Positions 50,315-59,020 of a stretch of 64,000 nucleotides of DNA are shown here, one piece after another. The notes below the pieces were generated by a model that worked only from the letters and a program-made list of their open reading frames with translations, ran no database searches and had not been told where the DNA came from. The stretch's first letter is position 1. The number at the start of each line of letters is the position of its first letter. Origin of the DNA: Deinococcus planocerae (GTDB lineage Bacteria; Deinococcota; Deinococci; Deinococcales; Deinococcaceae). Made by a program: the position numbers and the translations under genes. Location: assembly GCF_002869765.1 (NCBI RefSeq), contig NZ_PNOR01000002.1, positions 127,320-191,319 on the forward strand, written 5' to 3'.

Positions 50315-50340
50315 GCAGGGGGACAACGCTGTCCCCCTGC
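50315..50340 (+). terminator. Intrinsic terminator after the DUF305 lipoprotein
   Basis: An 11-bp stem (GCAGGGGGACA / TGTCCCCCTGC) with a 4-base loop, then TGTTCTTG. Confidence 0.7.
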
Positions 50341-50376
50341 TGTTCTTGAAGCGTCCTCTGGCCCACCGCAAACGCG

Positions 50377-50408
50377 GTTACACGATCTTTACACAGTTGC
50401 TGAACAAT
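50377..50408 (+). promoter_or_regulatory. TTTACA-box promoter P13 (TlpA fusion)
   Basis: GTTACA (50377-50382), five bases, TTTACA (50388-50393), nine bases, AACAAT as a weak -10. A further TGAACA at 50401 breaks the 11-bp register. Confidence 0.5.
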
Positions 50409-50511
50409 GGGCCGGTTGACCCGCCTTCGGACGGTTCAGGAGCAGGGACCCGTCCAGGCCGTGTACCTGGTCAACGGGAGGATGGGCCCTTCAGGCCCAG
50501 GAGGAGCACCT

Positions 50512-50702
50512 TGACGACCCGTGACTGCCTGATGATGCGCCGCCTCTTCCGCCTGGCCGGCGGGCGGCCTCCCCACCACGGCGGCAGGGCCGCCGGGACA
50601 GGGACGGCCAGCCGCCCGCCGGGAACCCGCGAGCATGGAGGTCGCGGGCCGTCCGGTCGGGCCGGGCACGGTCGTCCGTCCCTCCTGCGGGAACGCTCGT
50701 GA
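50512..50702 (+). CDS. Short basic ORF upstream of the TlpA fusion
   Basis: A 62-residue frame from TTG 50512, with AGGAG four bases before it. It starts MTTRDCLMMRRLFRLAGG and becomes Gly/Arg/Pro-rich low complexity. Its stop overlaps the next start by GTGA, which suggests coupling, but the composition may be chance in GC-rich DNA. Confidence 0.3.
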
Positions 50703-51481
50703 ACATCGGGCCCGATGCCCTGAAGATCGGTCCGCTGGTGCTGGGCTGGTCGCAGCTCACGCTGGTGCTCGGCCTGCTGGCGTGGTCCTCCCTGGCCCGC
50801 TTCCGCGGGGCGGGGGTGGCCGCGGCCGTGGCCCTGGTCACCGCCCGCCTCTGGGCGACCCTGCCCGGCCTCTTCGGGAACCTGAGCCAGCCCCTGGGCG
50901 CAGGGGTGCTCGAACTGCTGGATGTCCGGCGGGGCGGCTGGGCGTGGGGGCCGGGCCTCGCGGCGGGGCTGCTGGCCCTCTGGTGGCCCCGACGGCGGCT
51001 GCCGGACCGGCTGGCCCTCCCGCTGCTCGTCACCGTTCTGGCGGGCGTGCTGCCCCTGCTGCTCCGACCCACCCCCGCCGTGCAGACGTTCCCGGAGGCG
51101 CGCTTCCCGCGCCTCGCGGGGGGCACGGTCTCCCGCCCGGTCGCGCTGCCCCGCCCGGGCGTGGTGAACCTGTGGGCCACCTGGTGCCCGCCCTGCCGGG
51201 CGGAGATGCCGCTCCTGATGCGGGCGGTCCAGGCGGGGGAACCCGTGGTGCTGCTGAACGTCGGTGAACCGGCGGGGCGGGTGGGGGCGTTCCTCCGCGC
51301 CTACCCGCCCGCGGGCGCCACTTGGCTGGGCGGGGAGGCGGTCACCGGGACGCTGCGGGTCAGCGGCTTCCCCACCACCCTGGCCGTGAACGCGCGGGGC
51401 CGCATCGTCGCCCGGCACCTCGGCCCGCTCAGCAGCGCTCAACTGCAAACCCTGATCCGGCAGGCGAAAGAGACCCGCTGA
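50699..51481 (+). CDS. Fusion of Lgt-like membrane domain and TlpA thioredoxin
   Basis: 260 residues from GTG 50699. The first 125 residues form three or four membrane helices whose opening (GPDALKIGPLVLGWSQLTLV) resembles the start of Lgt. Residues about 135-260 are a thioredoxin with VVNLWATWCPPCRAEMP (C163, C166) and cis-Pro in VSGFPTTLAVN. It should face outward and handle disulfides of exported proteins. It precedes the nucleotidase gene by 86 bases, probably in one operon. Confidence 0.82.
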   Translation: MNIGPDALKIGPLVLGWSQLTLVLGLLAWSSLARFRGAGVAAAVALVTARLWATLPGLFGNLSQPLGAGVLELLDVRRGGWAWGPGLAAGLLALWWPRRRLPDRLALPLLVTVLAGVLPLLLRPTPAVQTFPEARFPRLAGGTVSRPVALPRPGVVNLWATWCPPCRAEMPLLMRAVQAGEPVVLLNVGEPAGRVGAFLRAYPPAGATWLGGEAVTGTLRVSGFPTTLAVNARGRIVARHLGPLSSAQLQTLIRQAKETR

Positions 51482-51567
51482 TGGGAGGGCGGGCCCACCC
51501 TCCCTCGTGGACGCCCTGGGCTCCGCCCCGCTTCACCACCCGCCGCCCCCCGGGAAAAGGAGAACCT

Positions 51568-53193
51568 ATGCCCACCAGGACCCTGCCGCTCGCCACCCTG
51601 ACCCTCGCGCTCGTGGCCTGCTCCCCCGACCCCGTGCCCCCGGGGCCGCCCGTCACCCTCCAGTTCCTCGACGTGTCGGACTGGCACGCGCAACTCGACC
51701 CCCTGAGCGTGGGCAGCGGCACAGGTGCCTACCAGGTGGGCGGCGCGGCTGTGCTCAGCGCGTACTTCAAGCAGGACCGCGCGAGCAACCCCAACACCCT
51801 CACCCTCACCGGCGGCGATGCCTACGGGGCGTCCCCGCCCCTGTCGGGCTTCTTCGGTGAGGTGCCCGCCGTGGAGGCCATGAACGCGATGGGCTTCGAC
51901 GCGGACACCTTCGGCAACCACAACTTCGACCGGGGCACGGCCTTCCTCCAGGGACTCATCGACCGGGCCAAGTTCTCGTACCTCTCCGCGAACCTGGAGA
52001 ATCTGGGCGCGAACCTGAGGAACGTGGCCCCGTACAAGATCTTCACCGTCGGCGGGGTGAAGGTCGCCGTGGTCGGGCTGACCAACCCCGAGGCGCCCAC
52101 CCTGGTCGCGCCGGGCGCGCTGGGCACCCTGGTGGTCACGGACCCCGTCGCGGCGGCGACCCGGACGCGGGCCGCCGCGCTCGCCCAGGGCGCCCAGGTC
52201 TTCGTGGCGATCACGCACCTGGGGGTGACCGGCCAGGACGCCTCGCGGGCGGCGACTGGGCCCCTGATCGATTTCGCCAAGAGCGTGCGCGGCTTCGACG
52301 TGATCTTCGGGGACCACACCAACGAGAAGTTCAGCGGCTTCGTGGGGGACGCCCTGGTCGTGGAGAACCTCAGCAAGGGCGCGAGCTACGCGAAGGTCAG
52401 CGTCACCTATGACCACGCGAGCCGCCGGGTGACGGACCGCGTGAACACCTTCGTCGAGCCGCGCGTGGACGCCGTCACGCCCGACCCCGCCGTCGAGCAG
52501 GTGCTCGCCCCCTACCGCGCCCAGCTCGCCCAGCAGCTCGACCGCCGAGTCGGGGTGGCCACCGACGTGTTCCCGCGTGGGGGCAATGTCGAGCGGTTGC
52601 AGGAGGTCGCGCTGGGCGACCTGATCGCGGACGCCTTCCGGGCCCGCTACGGCACCCAGCTCGCCATCCAGAACGGCGGCAGCATCCGCAGCCCGCTGCC
52701 CTCCAGCTACGCGCCGCAGGACAAGAGCCTGCGCCGCCCCGCTCCCGGGTACCAGCCGGGGCCGCCCTACGACCTGGTGGCCGGGGACGTGTACTCGGTG
52801 CTGCCCTTCGGGAACACCGTCGTGACCCGCACCGTCACGGGCACGCAGCTCTACGCCGCGCTGGAGAACAGCGTCTCGGCCCTCCCCGCCGCCAGCGGGC
52901 GCTTCCTGCAGGTCTCGGGCTTCTCGTTCACGTACGACGTGAGCCGGCCGGTGGGGTCGCGCATCGTCAGCGTCACCCTGGACGGCGGCACGCCGATCCA
53001 GAGGGACGCCACGACCTACACCCTGGCCCTGAGCGACTTCACCAACAGCGGCGGGGACGAGTACACCATGTTCGCTGACGGGCAGGGCACCACCCGGGAG
53101 CCCGACGCGCAGGTGGTCCTCGAGTACATCCAGGGGCTCGGCACGGTGACGCCCACGGTCGGGCAGCGTATCCGGGCAGTGGGCGGAAATTGA
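51568..53193 (+). CDS. 5'-nucleotidase / UshA-type lipoprotein
   Basis: 541 residues, ATG 51568 after AAAGGAG. Lipobox LALVACS. The metallophosphoesterase domain has DVSDWHAQLDP (modified D-x-H), GGDAYGASPP, GNHNFDRG and THLGVTG; the C-terminal 5'-nucleotidase domain has LGDLIADAFRARY, QNGGSIR and LPFGNTVV. It would release phosphate from nucleotides outside the cell. The first metal motif is DVSDWH instead of the common DFHG, as in many Deinococcus members. Confidence 0.88.
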   Translation: MPTRTLPLATLTLALVACSPDPVPPGPPVTLQFLDVSDWHAQLDPLSVGSGTGAYQVGGAAVLSAYFKQDRASNPNTLTLTGGDAYGASPPLSGFFGEVPAVEAMNAMGFDADTFGNHNFDRGTAFLQGLIDRAKFSYLSANLENLGANLRNVAPYKIFTVGGVKVAVVGLTNPEAPTLVAPGALGTLVVTDPVAAATRTRAAALAQGAQVFVAITHLGVTGQDASRAATGPLIDFAKSVRGFDVIFGDHTNEKFSGFVGDALVVENLSKGASYAKVSVTYDHASRRVTDRVNTFVEPRVDAVTPDPAVEQVLAPYRAQLAQQLDRRVGVATDVFPRGGNVERLQEVALGDLIADAFRARYGTQLAIQNGGSIRSPLPSSYAPQDKSLRRPAPGYQPGPPYDLVAGDVYSVLPFGNTVVTRTVTGTQLYAALENSVSALPAASGRFLQVSGFSFTYDVSRPVGSRIVSVTLDGGTPIQRDATTYTLALSDFTNSGGDEYTMFADGQGTTREPDAQVVLEYIQGLGTVTPTVGQRIRAVGGN

Positions 53194-53497
53194 GGCGCTG
53201 AGAGGGGACAGGCCCGCTCGATGGGGGGTGAATCCATCCCGCCGGGACCGGTGGACGGCACCTGATTTTCGGAGGCTGGGCCAGGATTTGGGAGGGAGAG
53301 GAGGTCGCTCCCGGATGGGGGTGCCGCGTTCTGACCGTCACCGTCGCGATTGAAGCGGTGTTGCCGATCCGCACGCTGCGCATGAAAACGGCCCCGGCGG
53401 CGCGGACGACACTCCACCTGCGGGAACACCCCCGCCGGAGGTGACCGGCGCCGCCTCTTCGTTACGCTCTGAACATAATATCCCATAATGAGGGGGC
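53194..53497. other. Gene-free stretch
   Basis: No supported gene. Near its right end TGAACATAATATCCCATAAT (53470-53489) gives an AT-rich -10 region for the next gene. Confidence 0.4.
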
Positions 53498-54286
53498 ATG
53501 ACGTCCTCATCCCCCTTTGGTGTCCATCTCTCCCATCCAAGTCCCCTCCCCGAGATTCCTCCACCGCCCGGCCCCAGCCTCGAGCTGCTGACCGCTCTCC
53601 GTTCCGCCAGGGCCGCCGAGTCCGCAGCGCAGGCCACCTGGGCGACAGGTCTCGTGGCGCTGCTCGCCTTGGTGGCGACGGGCCTCGCCACTTACTTCGC
53701 ATGGAGGGCCTTGCAGTCGTGGCGACGGGCAGCGCTCGCCGAGCAAGAACTCAGTCGGGTCATCGACGCCCATCAGGCTTTGCATGACTTGGAAGGCACC
53801 ATCCACTCTGCTCGCTCTCCATGGATCCTCAGGGATTTCGGGGAAGACGAGCGGCAACAGACGCCGGAGGAGACCGCCGAGCGTGATCGTAAGCGCAGTC
53901 GCCAGTTCAGGGAGGATCTTTATCGCCTCACCTCTGGGTATAGACGTGCCACGGTCGGCCTGGACGAAATCTGGGGCAACGAGTTCAAAACGGCCAGGGA
54001 AGAACTGGAGAAGCTGACACACGAACTCGCCCTGGCCTCCGGGTACTTGTACGAGGAGCGCAATTCGGCCATGCAGGTCATTCCGATGTACTGGGAACTG
54101 ATGGGCCGACCTCGACCTGCCAGGGATGACCTCCCAGAGGTGACGCGGGACATGGTGGACGGGCGCACGGCCAGCATTCAGCGCACCATCGATAGAGTCC
54201 GGTCATTTCACCTGGAACGCCTCCACACCTACCGTGAGGGTCTCCCGAGACCTGCAAGTCACGGCGACAGGAGGTCTGCATTCTGA
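53498..54286 (+). CDS. Membrane-anchored coiled-coil protein of unknown function
   Basis: 262 residues: Pro-rich N-terminus, one strong TM (about 49-68, GLVALLALVATGLATYFAWR), then a long charged helical region (RRAALAEQELSRVIDAHQAL; EETAERDRKRSRQFREDLYR). No signal peptide, so the tail is probably cytosolic. CATAAT (53484-53489) lies eight bases before ATG, close to leaderless. Family not recognised. Confidence 0.65.
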   Translation: MTSSSPFGVHLSHPSPLPEIPPPPGPSLELLTALRSARAAESAAQATWATGLVALLALVATGLATYFAWRALQSWRRAALAEQELSRVIDAHQALHDLEGTIHSARSPWILRDFGEDERQQTPEETAERDRKRSRQFREDLYRLTSGYRRATVGLDEIWGNEFKTAREELEKLTHELALASGYLYEERNSAMQVIPMYWELMGRPRPARDDLPEVTRDMVDGRTASIQRTIDRVRSFHLERLHTYREGLPRPASHGDRRSAF

Positions 54287-54512
54287 GTGTCCAGACCTCT
54301 GCCACCGGCCAAGTGGACCGCAGGATGAGGTCGTCTGGCTTTTGAAACGGCTCCCCACGCTCCCGGAACCGGAGATGTTCCCGAAGCCTTCACCTTTCCG
54401 GCAGGCTGTCGTCGAACCAGGTGACGAGCTGGGCCAAGAGGCCCGGCCGGAAGACGTCCAGAATCTTCAGAACCTGAAGGACGCCGTGCCGGGCGGAGTC
54501 CACGCCGAGCCG

Positions 54513-55790
54513 TCACACGGGCAGTGTGCTGCCGTGGACCCCCGCGAGGCGGTCGAGCACCAGGTACCCGGTGAGCGGCTGGAGGTATTCGCCCTTCAGC
54601 CGCAGGTGTCGGATGACCTTCACCTCGATGAGCGGGTCGTCGATCAGCAGGTCTGCGTCCGCGCCCCCGAACCGTCCGGAAGGGCAGGCGACGTTTGATC
54701 CCGACGGCGGCAAAATCCAGCGCGAGGGGCAGCGGCCGGCCCATCTGTGCCAGGCAGGCGGGAAACGAGAGCGTCCGGTGCTCATCGAGCAAGGCCTGAA
54801 GCCGACTGACGAGTTCCGGGGCGCGGTGAGCCCGCCGCATCACGTCGAGGAGCGTCGTCCGTCCATCCGTGATGAGCAGGCCGTACCCCCGCTCCGCACA
54901 GAGCGCCTTCATCGCGCCCCACTTGCTGAGGTTACGCTGGCCGCCATGCACAGCGGCGGCTTGACCTCGATCAGGACAGCCCGCACGTCGTGCAGGTGCA
55001 TGAGGATGTCCGGGAAGTACCGCCGGGCGCGCCCCTCATGTTCGTAGGAATCGCCAGCGGCTGTTCCTGGTACGCCCGCACGGCGGGGTGGGCCTCCAGG
55101 TGTTGCAGGACGCGCCCCTCCGTCTTGGAGTCGTAGGCCACCGGGTGGCCGAGGTTGCGGCTGTAGAACCCCTCCCCGTCACGGGGCTCGCGGGCGCGGA
55201 GCAGCGGGCCAGCAGGCCCAGTTCCTCCGGAGTGTAGGCACGCTCCCCGCCTGGAAAGCGCACGTCGCGCAGGAGGTCGGCCAATCGACCGTGCAGGACG
55301 CGCTGCCACCGTTCCTCGGCGAGCAGGTCGCACAGCAGGGTCTTGGCCGCCGCGTGAATGGTCACCGTGACACCGCGGTCCTTGTTTTCCCTCGCCAGCC
55401 CCTCCACCAGGTGAGCGCCGACATGGAGGTCAAGGTGGTCCAGGTGGTGCACGACGACCTGGGCGGTCCGATCCGGAGAGAGCAGACTGGTTTCGTCATG
55501 CGTGAGCGGCCGCAAGGCGTGGCCCAGATGCCGCAGGGGTCGGTCGACGTTCCCGCGTTCGGCACGGCTGAGCTGGTACCGGACGGTCCGGCGGCAGCGC
55601 AGCAGGACCTGCCGAACCCGTTCACGGGTGACGCCGTGGCGCAGGCCGATCTCTTCTAGGGTGTGGCTGCGACCGTCTTCCAGGCCGCGGCTACCTCGCG
55701 GTCGCGCTCCTTGCTCAGGCTCAGGACCAGGTCGTCCAGCCTGGACTGGATCAGCAGGCCCAGGTCAGGGGGGGCGTGAACGGAGGGCAC
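54513..55790 (-). pseudogene. Decayed sigma-region-4-like HTH / TnsA-type endonuclease
   Basis: Reading 5' to 3' on the minus strand and shifting frames at least four times: LGLLIQSRLDDLVLSLSKER, HTLEEIGLRHGVTRERVRQV (sigma-70 region 4-like HTH), KTLLCDLLAEERWQRVLHGR, YDSKTEGRVLQHLEAHPAV (Glu), YEHEGRARRYFPDIL (Asp), AVLIEVKPP (E-x-K), NLSKWGAMKALCAERGYGLL. The E...PD...EVK order plus the KW...CAERGWG phrase is the TnsA/PD-(D/E)XK transposition endonuclease. No TnsB or TnsC gene is visible nearby. Not functional as read. Confidence 0.65.
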
Positions 55791-55854
55791 GATGCTGTGG
55801 TCTCCATAGAAATAGAAGCAGCCCTGCTGGTGCGCCGTGGCCCCCGACGTGACG

Positions 55855-57012
55855 TCAGACCAGGAGAGCCCAGTCGGGGAGCGTGGGCGGCGGGCCGGGG
55901 TCACGCACGTTGACCAGCCGCAGCAACCGTCCCTCGTCGGGCGCCCTCTGCCACTCCACGTCCCGCTCCACGTCATACGGCCGTCGGTTGCGCCAGGCCA
56001 CGTACTCCTGCAAGGTCCGCACCCGCAGTTCCCCCTGCCCGGTGATGCGCAGGACGTGGTCCCCCACCCGGTACCAGCCGGGCGCCACCTGGAGCCGCAC
56101 CACCTCGTGTGGCGAAGAGGCGAAGCTGTCCAGCAGTTGCGCGATCAGGCGGCGGAGTTCCTCGTTGTACCGTTGGGCCGCCTCGTGCGCCCGGTCCTCC
56201 AGGATGGGCGGCGTCCACCCCTGGGGCACGTCAGGGACGTGGAGCTGGCCCACCGTCCAGCGGACGAGCAGGGTCCGCGCCCGCTCGCCGAGGTCCACCG
56301 CCCGGTGCACCGGCACCGCCTCGCCGGGGACCAGTGGCTGGTCGCGATGGTGCAGTCGCTGGGCGGCCGCCTCCACGTCGAGGGCCTCGCGGGCGCGGGT
56401 CTGGAAGGCTGCCAGCACCTCCGGCAGGGGGCCTCCCAGGGGAATCCAGCCGTGGTCCTCGTCCAGCCTCAGACCGTGCGTCTCGGCGAAGCGTCGCAGC
56501 GGCGCCAGGTCCTCCGCGTCGGGCAGGAAGAGCGCGGGCAGGCTGTCCTGTCCGGCCGTCTCCTGTGGGCTGACCTCGAACTGGTCACTCTGGAGCCAGG
56601 TGTCGCCCGACCACAGCAGCACCCGCACGTAGCCCTCCTCGGAGACGGCGAGGGCGGGCAAGGTGAGGAGCTGGCCCTGCACCCCGAAGGTAAGCGTGTC
56701 CGAGACCCCGATCCGCTCCAGCAACTCCTCCCGCGTCATCTCCCAGGGCTGGTTGTGAGGAAGAGGACGTAGCACCCGCTCGCGCAGGTCTCCCGCGAGC
56801 GTCTCGGCGATGGCCTGGCTGCGGAACAGGTCGAAGGCGAGCAGGTGAGCGGCGTAGGTCAGGTGGTCCTGGTCGCCCCATGACACCACCCGGGGCACGT
56901 CCTCGGGGAGCTCGTAGCGGTAGTCCGGGGTGAGCGGCTGGCCGTCCCGCTGGAGGTAGCGCGGCTGGCCCAGGTGCCCGGAGTAGGTGGGGTTGGGGGA
57001 GGCTTCCGGCAT
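55855..57012 (-). CDS. Uncharacterised 385-residue protein
   Basis: ATG 57012 gives MPEASPNPTYSGHLGQPRYL. The sequence is mixed alpha/beta with no motif I can name; the C-terminal part has VVRLQVAPGWYRVGDHVLRI and LQEYVAWRNRRPYDVERDVE. It is upstream of, and on the same strand as, the decayed TnsA-like gene, so both may have belonged to one element. A winged-helix piece lies just upstream in another frame (57013-57196), so the true N-terminus may be lost. Confidence 0.55.
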   Translation of the reverse strand: MPEASPNPTYSGHLGQPRYLQRDGQPLTPDYRYELPEDVPRVVSWGDQDHLTYAAHLLAFDLFRSQAIAETLAGDLRERVLRPLPHNQPWEMTREELLERIGVSDTLTFGVQGQLLTLPALAVSEEGYVRVLLWSGDTWLQSDQFEVSPQETAGQDSLPALFLPDAEDLAPLRRFAETHGLRLDEDHGWIPLGGPLPEVLAAFQTRAREALDVEAAAQRLHHRDQPLVPGEAVPVHRAVDLGERARTLLVRWTVGQLHVPDVPQGWTPPILEDRAHEAAQRYNEELRRLIAQLLDSFASSPHEVVRLQVAPGWYRVGDHVLRITGQGELRVRTLQEYVAWRNRRPYDVERDVEWQRAPDEGRLLRLVNVRDPGPPPTLPDWALLV

Positions 57013-57196
57013 AGCTGGAGGGTAGAGGTTTTTGTCCGAGGTCGTGAGACGCAGGGAACGAGAAAACCTCGGGCAGCCTGGAGCAGCGGGCCTCGTCGAG
57101 GCACAGATTGTTCTTCCCGTCCCGCGAGACCAAGCCACGCTCGATCAGCCGCTTCACTGCGGAGCGGGCTTCGCGGCTGGGCAGGGTATGATCCAC
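57013..57196 (-). pseudogene. Winged-helix fragment, possible lost N-terminus of the next gene
   Basis: From GTG 57196 the frame reads LPSREARSAVKRLIERGLVS, then DGKNNLCLDEARCSRLPEVF, a plausible wing-turn DNA-binding domain. It overlaps the start of 55855-57012 in another frame; one indel near 57040 would join them. Confidence 0.4.
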
Positions 57197-57460
57197 GCGT
57201 GGTGCTGGGAAGGGGAGCAGCCGGGCTTGCCCGGCCGCGCGCCCTCCCCTTGACCAGTCCGGGGCGGCGCGGGCCTCCGCCCGGGGCCTGGCGGTGGCGA
57301 CCCTCACGGTGCTGGAGGAGGAACCAACTCAGCCGTTGTAGGGGCTCGGCGGCGCATGAGCACCCCCAGCGGTGGGTCGTCTTTAACAACGCTTCATGTA
57401 AAGTGTCTCCACTGCGCCGGGCACTTTCGGGTGCTCGCTCTTGCTGAAAGGAAGGCCGTC

Positions 57461-57883
57461 ATCAAGCATTTGTTGATCGTCGAGGACAACGAACAGGACT
57501 TGGAACTGGCCCGGGTCGCCCTGGAGTTGAGCGACGTGCGGTGCGCGGTCAGCGTGGCGCGGGACGGTGCCGAGGCCCTGGACTTCCTCTACCGTCGGGG
57601 AGCCTACGCCGGGCGGCCGGAAGGACACCCCGACCTGGTGCTGCTCGACCTGAAGATGCCCCGGGTGAACGGGCACGAGGTGCTGTGCACCATCAAGGAG
57701 GACGAAACGCTCCAGACCATGCCGGTGGTGATCTTCACGACCTCGAACCTGCCGCAGGACCGCGCGGCCAGTGCGGCGTGCGGCGCCAACGAGTACGTGG
57801 TCAAGCCGGAAGGGTTCGGGGCGTTCGTGGAGACGATCAACCGGCTGGGACAGCGGTGGCTCGCGCTGGAACAGTCGGCGTGA
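57461..57883 (+). CDS. Single-domain response regulator (CheY/Rcp1-like)
   Basis: About 140 residues. Acidic pocket ED (LLIVEDNEQDLE), phosphoacceptor Asp in LVLLDLKMPRVNGHEV, Thr in VIFTTSN and Lys in YVVKPEGF are intact. It resembles Rcp1-type regulators of phytochrome kinases. The start is odd: GGAAGG lies five bases before ATC AAG CAT TTG, where ATG would be expected; ATG 57356 adds an unlikely N-terminus and TTG 57470 removes two residues. No kinase lies beside it. Confidence 0.75.
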   Translation: MKHLLIVEDNEQDLELARVALELSDVRCAVSVARDGAEALDFLYRRGAYAGRPEGHPDLVLLDLKMPRVNGHEVLCTIKEDETLQTMPVVIFTTSNLPQDRAASAACGANEYVVKPEGFGAFVETINRLGQRWLALEQSA

Positions 57884-57902
57884 GCCGCCCCTCTGGGTCC
57901 AG

Positions 57903-58398
57903 CTACTGGGGTGGAGACCACGAGGAGAACGTCAGGCGATTGATGTTGCCATCCACCGCCACCGTGCCGACCCGGTGTTTCGAATCGATCCTCCCGCGGG
58001 TGGGAGAGACGAGGTCCATCAGGTTGGACAGCGCGACCGCAGCCTGGGCCAGAAGGGAGCCCAGGTTGGTGTTGGAAAATGCCTGCTGCTGGGCCGAGAG
58101 GGCCTCATGGTTAACGATCCGCTCCCTCATCCGCTACCCTGCTTCCTCCAGCGTCCGGGCGTCCTGCACGAATCCAGCCAGCAGACCAAGCTCGATGGGT
58201 GAAGGCGAGGGTGGGGGCGGCTGCGGGGGGGGCATCGGGACGCATCAGCATGGCGAACACTTCCTCGAAGAGGGGTGCCAGGGCCGCGTCGAGTGAGGCC
58301 ACCAGGTGTGAGCCATCCGTGTCCTCCAACTGGAGGGACGACAACCGCGCCGTCGCGGCTTCCACGGCGCGCCGCACAGCGTGTTCATCGTAGGACAT
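57903..58398 (-). pseudogene. Frameshifted helical protein of unknown function
   Basis: ATG 58398 reads MSYDEHAVRRAVEAATARLS through FEEVFAMLMRPDAPP; near 58200 the coding style moves to another frame (LGLLAGFVQDARTLEEAG), hits TAG, and continues as NHEALSAQQQAFSNTNLGSL and LMDLVSPTRGRIDSKHRVGT to 57903. Together it is about 165 residues. No family recognised. Confidence 0.45.
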
Positions 58399-58467
58399 GA
58401 CCAAGCCTCGAAAAAAGCGCAACACGGGAGATTCCGTATTACGCCTGACTGCTCACTGGTCTGGTGA

Positions 58468-59001
58468 TTAAGGGGAGATCAGTAGATTTTGCCAGGGCGT
58501 CTCTCTTCGCTTTAATGAGTCAATATCAGATTGAAGACCTGTGGCAGTTAAAACGCCCTTTATTCGATATGACCCGGTAGCTACGTAGCTGCCATTGTTG
58601 TTCTTCAAATCCCAACTCGCAACGAAGTTGACTTCCTCTCCGGCCATTAGATTGCTCACTTGAAGTATATTGGTCGGTGGCCTTCCGTTGTTAAAGTTCC
58701 ATATCTCGCTGTCCCCCTGGTATATAATTATGTCAAATGCTGGCTGGTTGCCAAAGTACACCATTGCCGATTGGTTGCAGATATTCTTTGCCGTAAGAGT
58801 TATCGGTACTCGTCCATCAGACCCTAGGTTTCCTACTGTTAACTTCAAACCTAAACATGGTAGAACAGCAGTGTAGCTGCTACTGTTCGTACTTGTGACA
58901 CCACCTGGTCGCGTACTGCTGATAGACTGGCAAGAAGCTAGCAGGAGTGGAAGGGCGAGGATGAAGTTGGGAAACTTGGCGAGGTTGGATAAGCTTGCCA
59001 T
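58468..59001 (-). CDS. Lipoprotein with BsuPI-like domain, AT-rich
   Basis: 177 residues. Lipobox LLLASCQ after a hydrophobic signal. The body resembles the BsuPI intracellular-proteinase-inhibitor fold: KLTVGNLGSDGRVPITLTAK, FDIIIYQGDSEIWNFNNGRP, GEEVNFVASWDL, SYVATGSYRIKGVL. Base composition is clearly lower in GC than the rest of the window, with codons ending in A or T. It lies beside an AT-rich protease-like lipoprotein, so it might be its inhibitor. That pairing is inference. Confidence 0.7.
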   Translation of the reverse strand: MASLSNLAKFPNFILALPLLLASCQSISSTRPGGVTSTNSSSYTAVLPCLGLKLTVGNLGSDGRVPITLTAKNICNQSAMVYFGNQPAFDIIIYQGDSEIWNFNNGRPPTNILQVSNLMAGEEVNFVASWDLKNNNGSYVATGSYRIKGVLTATGLQSDIDSLKRRETPWQNLLISP

Positions 59002-59020
59002 ATTGCACCCCCATTCATGT

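Noticed and set aside
53459..53489. TTTACA-box before 53498
   Set aside because: TGAACA is present but the first half-site is 9 bp away and the -10 spacing is 8.
55855..57012. TnsB-like transposase
   Set aside because: Position beside the TnsA-like remnant suggested it, but no DDE motif or integrase core is visible.
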